Below are positions 25,760 through 34,138 of a stretch of 64,000 nucleotides of DNA, piece by piece. Every line of letters starts with the position of its first letter. Position 1 is the stretch's first letter. Made by a program: the position numbers and the translations under genes. The notes below the pieces were generated by a model. That model saw only the letters and a program-made list of their open reading frames with translations, did no database searches and was not told the origin of the DNA. This stretch comes from G965276675 sp965276675 (GTDB taxonomy: Bacteria > Acidobacteriota > Terriglobia > Terriglobales > Acidobacteriaceae): assembly GCA_965276675.1 (NCBI GenBank), contig OZ255624.1, positions 4,092,001-4,156,000 on the forward strand, read 5' to 3'.

Positions 25760-27746
25760 GGACTTTCAGCTAGTCAGCGACTACACCCCGCGCGGCGACC
25801 AGGGCCGCGCTATTGAAGAGATCCTCGCCGGCCTCGCTGCCGGTGAGCAGCACCAGACCCTGCTCGGCGTCACCGGCTCCGGCAAGACCTTCACCATGGC
25901 CAAGGTCATCGAGGAGATGAACCGCCCCGCGCTCATCCTCGCCCACAACAAGACCCTCGCTGCACAGCTCTTTCACGAGTTCAAGCAATTCTTCCCCTCC
26001 AACGCCGTCGAGTACTTCGTCTCCTACTACGACTACTACCAGCCCGAGGCCTACATTCCGGCCGGCGACCTCTACATCGAGAAGGAGGCCACCATCAACG
26101 AGGAGCTCGACAAGCTCCGCCTCTCCGCCACCCGCTCGCTCTTTGAGCGCCGCGACGCCATCATCGTCGCCTCCGTCTCCTGCATCTACGGCCTCGGCTC
26201 GCCGGAAGCCTACTACGGGATGCTCATGCTGCTCGAAAAAGGGCAGCGGATCCGCCGCGAAGACATCACCCGCCGCCTGGTCGAGATCCTCTACGACCGC
26301 AACGACGGCGATTTCCGCCGCGGCACCTTTCGCGTCCGCGGCGACGTCATCGAGGTCTACCCCACCTACGACGAGATGGCCTACCGCATCGAGCTCTTCG
26401 GCGATGAGATCGACTCGCTCTCTCAGATCGATCCGCTCTTCGGCACCGTCCGGCAGAAGTACGCGCGCCTGCCCATCTATCCGAAGAGCCACTACGTCGT
26501 CCAGCCCGAACGCAAAAAGACTGCCATGGGCACCATCCTCGACGAGCTTGAGTGGTGGGAGAAGGAGCTTGAATCGCAGGGCCGCCTGGTCGAGTCGCAA
26601 CGCGTCCATCAGCGCACCCGCTTTGATCTGGAGATGATCAAGTCCGTCGGCTACTGCCACGGCATCGAGAACTACTCCCGCCACTTCTCCGGCCGTTTGC
26701 CCGGTGAGGCTCCGCCCACGCTGCTCGACTACTTCCCCCGCGACTACCTGCTCTTCATCGACGAGTCGCACGTCACCATTCCGCAGCTTCACGGCATGTG
26801 GCACGGCGATCGCTCGCGAAAGCAGAGCCTGGTCGACTACGGCTTCCGCCTGCCCTCCGCCATGGACAACCGCCCGCTCAAGTTCGAGGAGTTCCAGGGC
26901 CGCACCAACCAGATACTCTACGTCTCGGCCACCCCCGGCCCCTACGAGCTCACCAAATCTTCCGGCGTCGTCATCGAGCAGATCATCCGCCCTACCGGCC
27001 TGGTCGACCCGCCGGTCGAGATCCGCCCCATCCGCGGCCAGATCGACGACCTGCTCGCCGAGATCCGCGACCGCGCCGCCAAGAACGAGCGCGTCCTTGT
27101 CACCACCCTGACCAAGCGCATGGCCGAAGACCTCGCCGGCTACTACACCGAGGTTGGTGTCAAGTGCCGCTACATGCACTCCGAGATCGAAACGCTCGAG
27201 CGCGTGCGCATCCTCCGCGACCTGCGCAAGGGTGAGTACGATGTGCTCATCGGCATCAACCTGCTCCGCGAAGGCCTCGACCTTCCCGAGGTTTCGCTTG
27301 TCGCCATCCTCGACGCCGACAAGGAAGGCTTCCTGCGCTCGCAGGGCTCGCTGCTTCAGACCATCGGCCGCGCTGCACGCAACATCAACGGCCGCGCCAT
27401 TCTGTACGCTGACGTCGTCACAGACTCTATGAAGCGCGCTCTCGACGAGACCGAACGCCGCCGCGTCGTCCAGCAGGCCTACAACGACGAACATGGCATC
27501 GTGCCCACCTCCGTCATCCGCCCCATTGATATGTCACTGGCACAGATACTCAAGGCCGAATATGCCGACCTCACCGAGCAGGACGCCGGCCTGCCGGAGT
27601 TCAAGAGCCAGGGAGAGCTCGACGACTATGCTTCCAAGCTCGAATCCGATATGCGCGAAGCCGCTAAGAAATTCGAGTTCGAAAAGGCCGCCAAGCTCCG
27701 CGACCTAGTCAAAGAACTCCGCACCAAAGAGTTTCTCTTCAGCTAG
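25758..27746 (+). CDS. uvrB: UvrABC nucleotide excision repair subunit UvrB
   Basis: 662 residues, normal length. UvrB verifies DNA damage delivered by UvrA and recruits the UvrC nuclease. Walker A is GVTGSGKT (37-44). The flexible beta-hairpin YYDYYQPEAYIP near residue 92-103 is intact. Helicase motif II is FIDESH, and motifs V/VI lie around LLREGLDLPEVSLVAILDADKEGFLRS and QTIGRAARN. The C-terminal UVR motif (residues about 620-655) binds UvrC. The ATG at 25758 lacks a good Shine-Dalgarno and immediately abuts the decayed BrnT sequence on the opposite strand. No uvrA or full uvrC is in the window; a shorter UvrC-like protein is at 34139. Confidence 0.97.
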   Translation: MDFQLVSDYTPRGDQGRAIEEILAGLAAGEQHQTLLGVTGSGKTFTMAKVIEEMNRPALILAHNKTLAAQLFHEFKQFFPSNAVEYFVSYYDYYQPEAYIPAGDLYIEKEATINEELDKLRLSATRSLFERRDAIIVASVSCIYGLGSPEAYYGMLMLLEKGQRIRREDITRRLVEILYDRNDGDFRRGTFRVRGDVIEVYPTYDEMAYRIELFGDEIDSLSQIDPLFGTVRQKYARLPIYPKSHYVVQPERKKTAMGTILDELEWWEKELESQGRLVESQRVHQRTRFDLEMIKSVGYCHGIENYSRHFSGRLPGEAPPTLLDYFPRDYLLFIDESHVTIPQLHGMWHGDRSRKQSLVDYGFRLPSAMDNRPLKFEEFQGRTNQILYVSATPGPYELTKSSGVVIEQIIRPTGLVDPPVEIRPIRGQIDDLLAEIRDRAAKNERVLVTTLTKRMAEDLAGYYTEVGVKCRYMHSEIETLERVRILRDLRKGEYDVLIGINLLREGLDLPEVSLVAILDADKEGFLRSQGSLLQTIGRAARNINGRAILYADVVTDSMKRALDETERRRVVQQAYNDEHGIVPTSVIRPIDMSLAQILKAEYADLTEQDAGLPEFKSQGELDDYASKLESDMREAAKKFEFEKAAKLRDLVKELRTKEFLFS

Positions 27747-27892
27747 CCAGCTCATTCATCACACCACGACGATCGCAGTTGACAGCGGCGACTCTCCTCG
27801 CCGACACTTTCTCCGCGATTCATTCGCAATTCATCTTCGTTCCTTACTCTCACGTCGCAACTCCCATCCCCCTCTTGCACTGGAGAACCCGC

Positions 27893-28501
27893 ATGAAGCT
27901 CCTCAGCAAAGCACTTATAGCCGCACTCGCAGTTGCCGGCGTTTGCGGCACAACCGTGTCTGCCCAGCAGATCGCCTTTGACAACTGGCAACGCGACTTC
28001 GATGTCACCAGCCAGACCTTTCGCAACGAGCAGACCCTGCCGCTGAGCACGATCTTTAACTCGGTCACCAACGGCGTGAACGCCTGCACCCCGGACGGCA
28101 GCATCGGTGGCAACGCCTCGCCGAAACTAAACTGGACGCCTGCCGCCCGTGGCACCAAGAGCTATGCCGTCGTGCTCTTTGACGAGACCGCCAACTTTAC
28201 CCATTGGGGCATCTACAACATCCCGCCCAGCGTCACGGCACTCCCCGCGGATGCGGGTGTGGCCGGCGCCATTGGCACGCAGATCACCAATGACTTCGGC
28301 ATGAAGGAGTACGACGGCCCGTGCCCGCCACCAGGGCTGGTGCACAAGTACGTCTTCACCGTCTACGCACTCAACACCGAGCTGAACCTGCCCGCCTCCT
28401 CCACCTTCCCCGCCAATGCAGAGACGCTCTTCCGCGCACTTATCGGACACGTAATCGAAAAGACCAGCGTCACCGGCTTGTACGCTTCCACACTCAAATA
28501 A
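27893..28501 (+). CDS. Secreted YbhB/YbcL-type PEBP-like protein
   Basis: 202 residues from ATG 27893, preceded by TGGAGA; longer reading frames upstream lack a signal sequence. The N-terminus KLLSKALIAALAVAGVCGTTVSAQ is a signal peptide. The mature part has the phosphatidylethanolamine-binding/Raf-kinase-inhibitor-like fold: SPKLNWTPAARGTKSYAVVLFDETANFTHWGIYNIPPS and the late DGPCPPPGLVHKYVFTVYAL, where the conserved GPxPPxGxxHxY ligand loop is clear. Bacterial members are small periplasmic or cytoplasmic proteins of unclear ligand. It follows uvrB by about 150 bases on the same strand with no sign of functional linkage. Confidence 0.93.
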   Translation: MKLLSKALIAALAVAGVCGTTVSAQQIAFDNWQRDFDVTSQTFRNEQTLPLSTIFNSVTNGVNACTPDGSIGGNASPKLNWTPAARGTKSYAVVLFDETANFTHWGIYNIPPSVTALPADAGVAGAIGTQITNDFGMKEYDGPCPPPGLVHKYVFTVYALNTELNLPASSTFPANAETLFRALIGHVIEKTSVTGLYASTLK

Positions 28502-28520
28502 CCTCCATACCCAAATCTGT

Positions 28521-30116
28521 CTAGCGTGGAGGACGCAGCTCGCCCCCTCCACGCTTGCGGAAGACTACAGTGCGCTCACGTCGCCAGCTCTCATTCAACG
28601 CGATGATTGTCCACTCGATCTCCGGCGCCAGATAGCGCAGAATAATTTCGGTCGAGGGATGGATGCGCAAGGCTGGCGCAACGAAATAGAGTAGCGGTGG
28701 CAGGGGCGAGAGCACTACACCCGGGAAATAGCCTCCGCGCTCGAACTCGCCACTCGCGGTTCCAGCCGGACGCTGGCTGTGGAGCCGATGCACGCGGATC
28801 CAGTAATCGAGCCCCTGCAGCGGCATGTGCAGATCGTCATCCGCCTTAAGCTCGAGCACAGCCAGCCGCCCGCTCCGGGTGGCACAGAGCAGGTCGAGCA
28901 TGCCACGGTCTCCAGCCGCAAAGGCCGGTACCTGGTTGTAAACCGGGGCCGAACGGAAGTGCGCCTCTACCGCCTGCAGATCATCGCGTAAGACAGACTC
29001 CATCCATCGCTCGGGCTGCAACCGAAAGAGTGGATCGCGCACACTTCCCTCAGAGTGGCGGCTTGCGAAGAGCCGTTCCACCAGCTCGCGCAGCATGGCC
29101 TCGGTCTCGTCCGTGAGCGGAGTCTCATTGACCCCGGCCCCAAAGGTGATGCGATCCTCGCGAGAGAACGAGCCTGACGCAAGGCCATGCCGCACCCGGG
29201 CGAACTCCAACCCATGAAGTAACGCAGCTACTTCTGTCGTGCTGCGAGCGCGAATCTCTGCACGCGTGCGTACCCCTGGCGGCAACACGGAGAGCAGCTG
29301 ATCGACCGCTGGAGCCATGCGCTCAAGCGTCGCCTGGGGATCGAAAGCATGCAGGAGCTTCATACGAAGATTGCCGTCTCGCCCCGTCTCGATGCGGGTC
29401 AGGGTCTCCCCAGCCGCGTCCAGTTCATAAAGCTCCCACTTGGCGAGAGCCGCGTTGAGCCAGCCCACCCGAGATTGCGTGAGCTCTCCGCTGCCAGCCG
29501 GAACAATGATCTTGAGCCCCTCGAAGTGCCGCCTGCCCTCTCCGCGCGTGCGGCAAAGGTGCAGCCACAGAAGTCCCAGCGTGAGCACACCATCGACCGT
29601 AGCCTGCGTCTCTTCCCCACCCACGCCTATCAGCGCCCAGGCGCTTTGGCCGCGGACGAGCGTGCCCCGCGCAAACGCCGGGCCGAAGCTGTTCTCCAGA
29701 TCCATGGCGCTGTGCAGGCTTTCGAGCTTGTAGTCGCCGAAGGCCCGCGGGATCACATGTTCAAGGGTGCGAACATACCGGGCGCGCGCAGCGCTGCGGG
29801 ATGACGGCGTTCGCTGATCGCGGTCGGCGAGCAGGTGCAGTAGCTGCGGTTTGGTCTGGCCGAAGCGCCGCACCAGCAGCCGGAGCGAATCTTTCCTTTG
29901 TTCCAGGCCGACAACCGTGCGAACGAGATTGCGCTCCTCCGACCAGAGTTGCAGGACGCAGCGGCCGTGTTCGCTCGCGAGTGAGTAGCGCGACGTGGGC
30001 ATGTCAAAGAGAACGCGCCCATCTTCCAGCACCGCCGCGTGTGGGTGCTCAAGAAGAAAATCGTCGAGTGCCCGCGCCAGTTCCACCGCGGAAAGCTCCT
30101 GAGAGATGACGCCCAT
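28521..30116 (-). CDS. Unknown protein with a C-terminal PD-(D/E)XK-like nuclease signature
   Basis: 531 residues, cytoplasmic, no membrane span. The N-terminal 350 residues match nothing I recognise; they begin VISQELSAVELARALDDFL and contain VDGVLTLGLLWLHLC. Near the C-terminus, GDRGMLDLLCATRSGRLAVLELKADDD has D408, then E422-L-K424, spaced as in PD-(D/E)XK nucleases (D-x10-20-ExK), and is followed by LPLQGLDYW, similar to the Qxx(D)Y motif of RecB-like nucleases. The tail predicts a beta-rich region. The stop lies 20 bases from the convergent PEBP gene. It could be a DNA repair or anti-mobile-element nuclease, but there is no neighbour to support either. Confidence 0.6.
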   Translation of the reverse strand: MGVISQELSAVELARALDDFLLEHPHAAVLEDGRVLFDMPTSRYSLASEHGRCVLQLWSEERNLVRTVVGLEQRKDSLRLLVRRFGQTKPQLLHLLADRDQRTPSSRSAARARYVRTLEHVIPRAFGDYKLESLHSAMDLENSFGPAFARGTLVRGQSAWALIGVGGEETQATVDGVLTLGLLWLHLCRTRGEGRRHFEGLKIIVPAGSGELTQSRVGWLNAALAKWELYELDAAGETLTRIETGRDGNLRMKLLHAFDPQATLERMAPAVDQLLSVLPPGVRTRAEIRARSTTEVAALLHGLEFARVRHGLASGSFSREDRITFGAGVNETPLTDETEAMLRELVERLFASRHSEGSVRDPLFRLQPERWMESVLRDDLQAVEAHFRSAPVYNQVPAFAAGDRGMLDLLCATRSGRLAVLELKADDDLHMPLQGLDYWIRVHRLHSQRPAGTASGEFERGGYFPGVVLSPLPPLLYFVAPALRIHPSTEIILRYLAPEIEWTIIALNESWRRERTVVFRKRGGGELRPPR

Positions 30117-30178
30117 GCGCGCTCATCATCGCTGCTTAGCCCCTCGCTCACAAGTTCCGAAAGTACTGTGGAGATCCG

Positions 30179-30718
30179 TCAACTTCTGCCGATACCTATC
30201 CCAGCTATATGCGCCAGATGATGACGGCTATGCCACTCATAAAGTGCCAGTACCTGCTCGATGCTTTGCGGTCCGCTCTCTGGATGCTGGTAGCCGCGCT
30301 TCCAGTCCTCTTCGCCGAGTGTGCGCAGCAGGTAGACCCAGCGCGCGTGCAGCGCCTCCAGCAGGGCCAGCGAGACCTCCACCGGCATGGTCCGCGCATC
30401 GGCGAGCTCGGCCCAGACTGCTTCATCGTAGGGCTTGATCGTCGGCCAGTCCTCGCCTATGGCAAGCCGCATACGCGCGTAGGCGTTCAGGTGACTATCG
30501 GCCACGTGGTGCACGAGCTGCCGAAAAGTCCAGCCACCCGGACGGTATCGTGTGTCGAGTTGGGCCTCACTCAAGCCCGCGACGGCCGTGCGCAGCTGCT
30601 GTGGCAACTGCGCCAGTGTCTCGACCGCGGCGGTTCGCTCAGCTGGGGTCAGCGCAAGCGGCCGCTCGAAGCGGCCTATCGGGTAGCGAAGACTCGCAAG
30701 TGCTTCTTCAGTGCTCAT
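30179..30718 (-). CDS. DinB/YfiT-family metal-dependent thiol transferase-like protein
   Basis: 179 residues from ATG 30718 (MSTEEALASLRYPIGRFERP); an upstream in-frame start would add 32 non-conserved residues. Family features are LRYPIGRF, YRPGGWTFRQLVHHVADSHLNAYARM and the C-terminal EWHSRHHLAHI, giving the three-histidine metal site (H in VHHVADS, and two in WHSRHHLAH). The four-helix DinB fold is used by bacillithiol transferases and related metal hydrolases. Acidobacteria are not known to me to rely on bacillithiol as Bacillus does, so the thiol is uncertain. It lies downstream of and divergent from tldD. Confidence 0.85.
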   Translation of the reverse strand: MSTEEALASLRYPIGRFERPLALTPAERTAAVETLAQLPQQLRTAVAGLSEAQLDTRYRPGGWTFRQLVHHVADSHLNAYARMRLAIGEDWPTIKPYDEAVWAELADARTMPVEVSLALLEALHARWVYLLRTLGEEDWKRGYQHPESGPQSIEQVLALYEWHSRHHLAHIAGIGIGRS

Positions 30719-30883
30719 GCCGCTGACATTATCACGGTCGTCCTCGCGCTTCAGAGGATTCCTGCTAACCTTTCGCTGTTCTCCGTGGGAATTGCCCAGC
30801 ACTTCACCCGCCATGGCCAGTTCCGGTCATTTACCGATGTACTAGCGAAGTCTAGAATGGTAAGAGACCTCCAATAGGTAGAC

Positions 30884-32326
30884 ATGAACCCTCCCGAACC
30901 GCAGCACAAACGTTTTTTCTTTGAAAAATTTGGATTGACCGAGCGGCTCCTTGAGCGCTGCCTGGGCGAGACCCTTTCAGCTGGCGGTGACTATGCCGAT
31001 CTCTACTTCGAGTCGGTCGCTTCGACCTCCATTGGACTGGACGAGTCCCTGGTGAAGTCGGCTAGCCAGGGAATGAGCGCCGGCTGCGGCATCCGCGTGC
31101 TCTCCGGCGAGCGCACCGGCTATGCCTACACCGACGATCTCTTCGGCGACCGGCTGCTGCGGGCGGCGCGCACGGCAGCACTGATCGCGAGCGGGCCAGC
31201 TAAGCAGTCCGTCGCGGCCTTCTCCGAAAAACCCGGCCAGAATCTCTACCCGATCCTTTCACCAGAGACCGATAACAGCATCGCGGCGAAGCTCCAACTG
31301 GTGCAGCGGGCCGACAGAGCTGCGCGCGCGTACGATCCGCGTATCGTGCAGGTCAGGGCCAGCTTTGCCGACGAGGTCCGCCGCATTCTGATCGCAGCTT
31401 CGGACGGCACCTTCGCCTCCGACACTCAGCCGCTGGCTCGCTTCAGTGTCTCCGTCATTGCCAAAAGTGGTGACAACACGGCCCGGGGCAGCGCCGGAGG
31501 CGGCGGACGCGTAGAGCTCGACTTCTTCAACTTCGAGAAGACGCCAGAAGGTTTTGCTGAAGAAGCAGCCCGGCAGGCAATCCTGCAGCTCACCGCCGTT
31601 CCCGCGCCAGCCGGCGAGATGGAGGTGGTGCTCGGCCCAGGTTGGCCCGGTGTGCTGCTCCATGAGGCGGTTGGGCACGGGTTGGAAGCCGATTTCAACC
31701 GCAAAGGAACTTCGGCCTTCTCCGGGTTGATCGGGCAATCGGTCGCAAGCTCAAAGGTCACCGTGGTCGACAACGGCACCATGCCGAACCGGCGTGGTTC
31801 GCTCAACGTAGACGATGAGGGATCGCCTACTCAGGAGACGGTGCTGATCGAAAACGGCATCCTGAAGGGCTACATGAGCGACAAACTCTCGGCCCGGTTG
31901 ATGGGCATTCCCGAAACGGGCAACTGCCGCCGCGAGGGCTACCAAGCGGTGCCGATGCCGCGGATGACCAATACCTATATGCTTGCTGGCGAGGACGACC
32001 CGCAGGATATTCTGCGCTCCGTCAAGCGTGGCCTGTATGCGGTGAACTTTGGCGGCGGGCAGGTGGACATCACTAGCGGAAAATTCGTCTTTTCTGCCTC
32101 CGAAGCCTACCTGATCGAGGACGGCAAGATCACTGCTCCGGTGAAGGACGCTACGCTGATCGGCAATGGGCCAGAGGCGCTGAAGTATGTCTCCATGGTG
32201 GGGCACGATTTAAAATTGGATGAAGGCATCGGCACTTGCGGCAAAGATGGGCAGAGTGTGCCGGTAGGGGTGGGCATGCCGACGATCAAGCTGGACCGGA
32301 TGGTCGTGGGCGGCACAGGACGGTAA
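30884..32326 (+). CDS. tldD: TldD zinc metalloprotease subunit
   Basis: 480 residues, the family length. TldD carries the zinc site HEAVGH (residues 260-265, HExxxH) with the third ligand later in the sequence, and forms a heterodimer with TldE. The pair degrades unfolded peptides and processes microcin and CcdA in E. coli. The N-terminal domain starts after FFFEKFGLTERLLERCL. Further conserved segments are PGWPGVLLHEAVGHGLEADF, GCIG-type glycine loop and IENGILKGYMSDKLSARLMG. It is followed by a small zinc-ribbon-like gene and then tldE, giving a compact operon. Confidence 0.97.
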   Translation: MNPPEPQHKRFFFEKFGLTERLLERCLGETLSAGGDYADLYFESVASTSIGLDESLVKSASQGMSAGCGIRVLSGERTGYAYTDDLFGDRLLRAARTAALIASGPAKQSVAAFSEKPGQNLYPILSPETDNSIAAKLQLVQRADRAARAYDPRIVQVRASFADEVRRILIAASDGTFASDTQPLARFSVSVIAKSGDNTARGSAGGGGRVELDFFNFEKTPEGFAEEAARQAILQLTAVPAPAGEMEVVLGPGWPGVLLHEAVGHGLEADFNRKGTSAFSGLIGQSVASSKVTVVDNGTMPNRRGSLNVDDEGSPTQETVLIENGILKGYMSDKLSARLMGIPETGNCRREGYQAVPMPRMTNTYMLAGEDDPQDILRSVKRGLYAVNFGGGQVDITSGKFVFSASEAYLIEDGKITAPVKDATLIGNGPEALKYVSMVGHDLKLDEGIGTCGKDGQSVPVGVGMPTIKLDRMVVGGTGR

Positions 32327-32352
32327 CAAGCGTTAGAGAGGACGAGTTCAAT

Positions 32353-32643
32353 TTGTTAACAGTAGATGTGAAACACTTCATCACCAAGGCCGACGGCTCA
32401 CGCGCATACATGTGGAAGACGATTCCGGTCTCCGACGCGCTTAAGCTGGCTGATCCGCACCTGCGCTGTCCCGAGTGCAAGGGGAAGGTCGGGCTGATCC
32501 GAGCCTCTACGGATGGCGTAACCGTCAATCGGGCGGAGCACCGCAAGCGCAACAAGGGCTGCTCGATGGGCGATTGCTTTGACGGCGAAAAACGGCTCGC
32601 CGAGAACCCGATCGAGGTGGAGCAGGAGAGCTTGAGTGAGTAG
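32353..32643 (+). CDS. Small cysteine-rich protein between tldD and tldE
   Basis: 96 residues from TTG 32353, which follows AGAGGAC about 10 bases upstream and lies 27 bases after the tldD stop. A GTG five codons later (32368) is an alternative. Cysteines are arranged as LRCPECKGKVG and then HRKRNKGCSMGDCFDG, suggesting a zinc ribbon or knuckle (CxxC...CxxxxC). The start TVDVKHFITKADGSRAYMWKT and middle LKLADPHLRCPECKGKVGLIR look like an RNA/DNA-contact module. The last 8 bases overlap the tldE start, implying translational coupling. I do not know a named family; its position inside the tldD-tldE operon suggests a role with that protease. Confidence 0.72.
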   Translation: MLTVDVKHFITKADGSRAYMWKTIPVSDALKLADPHLRCPECKGKVGLIRASTDGVTVNRAEHRKRNKGCSMGDCFDGEKRLAENPIEVEQESLSE

Positions 32644-34018
32644 TGCCGTCTCCGTTGGGACGGCTCCAGGCGAGGAGCTCCAGCAGCTCACCTTAACCAT
32701 TGTCGACCGCGCGATGAGTGCGGGTGCAACGGATGCGGAAGCCATCTTCTACGAGGGCGACGAATTTGAGGCGCTGGTCCGCATGGGCGAAGTCGAGCGA
32801 CTGAAGGAGTCTGGTTCGCGGGCACTGGGCGTGCGCGTCTTCGCCGGTCACCGCAGCGCGTCGACCTCGACCAGCGACCTTTCAGAGGACGGTCTCGCTC
32901 GCCTGGTCGCGGGCGCGCTGGATCTGGCGCGCGTCACCTCGGAAGATCCATTCGCGGGGCTGCCGGAGCGCGCTGCCTTTGGCCAGCTCACCGGCGAGCT
33001 GGCCCTCTACTCGGAGGATGTTTACTCCCTCTCGGCTGCCGAGCGGATCGACTATGCCCGTCGCGCCGAGGCCGCTTCGCTCGCGGTCGACCCACGAATC
33101 CGGAACAGCCGCGGCGGATCGTTTGACGCAGGTACGGGGCGCAAGATACTTACGAACTCGCGCGGCTTTACCGGCGAGTATCGCCGCTCCTACTGCTCCG
33201 TCTCCGCCAGCCCGATTGCGCAGACCTCCGACGGCGCCATGCAGCGGGATTACTGGTACTCAAGCGCACGCTCGATCACACAGTTGGAATCACCAGAGTC
33301 TGTTGGAGCCGAAGCCGCGCGTCGCACGCTGATCCGGCTTGGAGCGCGCTCCGTACCCACACAGCAGGTACCTGTGGTTTTTTCACCGGAGGTCGCGCGG
33401 TCGATCGTAGGCTCGATCTTCGAGGCGGCCAGCGGTTCGGCCATCTATCACCAGTCCTCATTCTTCGTCGGGAAGCTTGGTGAGCAGGTAGCGGACTCGG
33501 CCATCACCGTCATTGACGACGGCACAATCCCCGGTGGCTTTGGAACAGCGCCCTTCGACGGCGAAGGGCTGCCGACACGGCGTAAGGTCATCGTCGAGCG
33601 CGGCATTCTGAAGAATTACATGCTGAACACCTACACCGCCCGCAAGCTCGGCATGACCAGCACCGGCAACGCCTCACGCGGGCTAGCCGGTGCACCGGGG
33701 ATTGGTGGCGGCAACATCTACCTGGAACCGGGCAAGGAGACACCCGCAGAGATCTTCGCCGGGGTACCGGCGGGTCTTTATGTCACCGAACTCATCGGCC
33801 AGGGCGTCAACATGGTCACCGGCGACTACTCGCGCGGGGCTTCCGGCTTATGGCTCGAGAACGGCGTGCTCTCCTATCCGGTCGAGGGCATCACCATTGC
33901 CGGCAACCTGAAAGAGATGTTGCGCAACATCTCGGCCATCGGCAGCGACCTGGTCTTTCGCTCCTCGGTCGCGGCACCGACCTTGCGCATCGACGGCATG
34001 ACCATCGCCGGCAAGTAG
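32636..34018 (+). CDS. tldE: TldE/PmbA protease subunit
   Basis: 460 residues from GTG 32636. It is the partner of TldD and lacks the zinc motif. Conserved parts include LRMGEVERLKESGSRALGVRVF, the NSRGFTGEYRRSYCSVSAS strand, SIVGSIFEAASGSAIYHQSSFFVGKLG, and the C-terminal GLWIENGVLSYPVEGITIAGNLKEML typical of the pair. The GTG start overlaps the preceding small gene by 8 bases. Downstream lies a palindromic element at 34026-34137. Expected cytoplasmic heterodimer. A frame for the first 10 residues is uncertain, but family alignment from GEELQQLTL onward is clear. Confidence 0.95.
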   Translation: MSSAVSVGTAPGEELQQLTLTIVDRAMSAGATDAEAIFYEGDEFEALVRMGEVERLKESGSRALGVRVFAGHRSASTSTSDLSEDGLARLVAGALDLARVTSEDPFAGLPERAAFGQLTGELALYSEDVYSLSAAERIDYARRAEAASLAVDPRIRNSRGGSFDAGTGRKILTNSRGFTGEYRRSYCSVSASPIAQTSDGAMQRDYWYSSARSITQLESPESVGAEAARRTLIRLGARSVPTQQVPVVFSPEVARSIVGSIFEAASGSAIYHQSSFFVGKLGEQVADSAITVIDDGTIPGGFGTAPFDGEGLPTRRKVIVERGILKNYMLNTYTARKLGMTSTGNASRGLAGAPGIGGGNIYLEPGKETPAEIFAGVPAGLYVTELIGQGVNMVTGDYSRGASGLWLENGVLSYPVEGITIAGNLKEMLRNISAIGSDLVFRSSVAAPTLRIDGMTIAGK

Positions 34019-34025
34019 AGCTTTA

Positions 34026-34137
34026 AAGCATTCTCACAGAAATTGTGAGGTGGCCGGCTTCCGTTCTGTGCAGCTTTTCTTGACGGAAAAGCTGCGCCAA
34101 GTTCCACTCCCGCACTCCACCTTCTGTGAGAATGCTT
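34026..34137. repeat. 112-bp palindromic element between tldE and the UvrC-like gene
   Basis: AAGCATTCTCACAGAA (34026-34041) is exactly the reverse complement of TTCTGTGAGAATGCTT (34122-34137). Inside, CAGCTTTTC (34071-34079) pairs perfectly with GAAAAGCTG (34086-34094) across a 6-base loop, and GGTGG/CCACC (34049-34053, 34117-34121) could add a further stem. The element ends one base before the next ATG, so a folded transcript would hide the ribosome-binding region. No T-run marks a terminator. No target-site duplication or ORF is seen. It may be a MITE-like element, a processing hairpin or a regulator. Confidence 0.8.
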
Positions 34138-34138
34138 C

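Noticed and set aside
25559..25816. A plus-strand frame of 85 codons before and into uvrB
   Set aside because: It is the antisense of the BrnT remnant and overlaps the uvrB start in a different frame.
25770..27494. A 574-codon open frame antisense to uvrB
   Set aside because: The sense strand has all UvrB motifs; the antisense frame is a by-product of high GC and codon bias (Asp/Val/Ala/Glu-rich without motifs).
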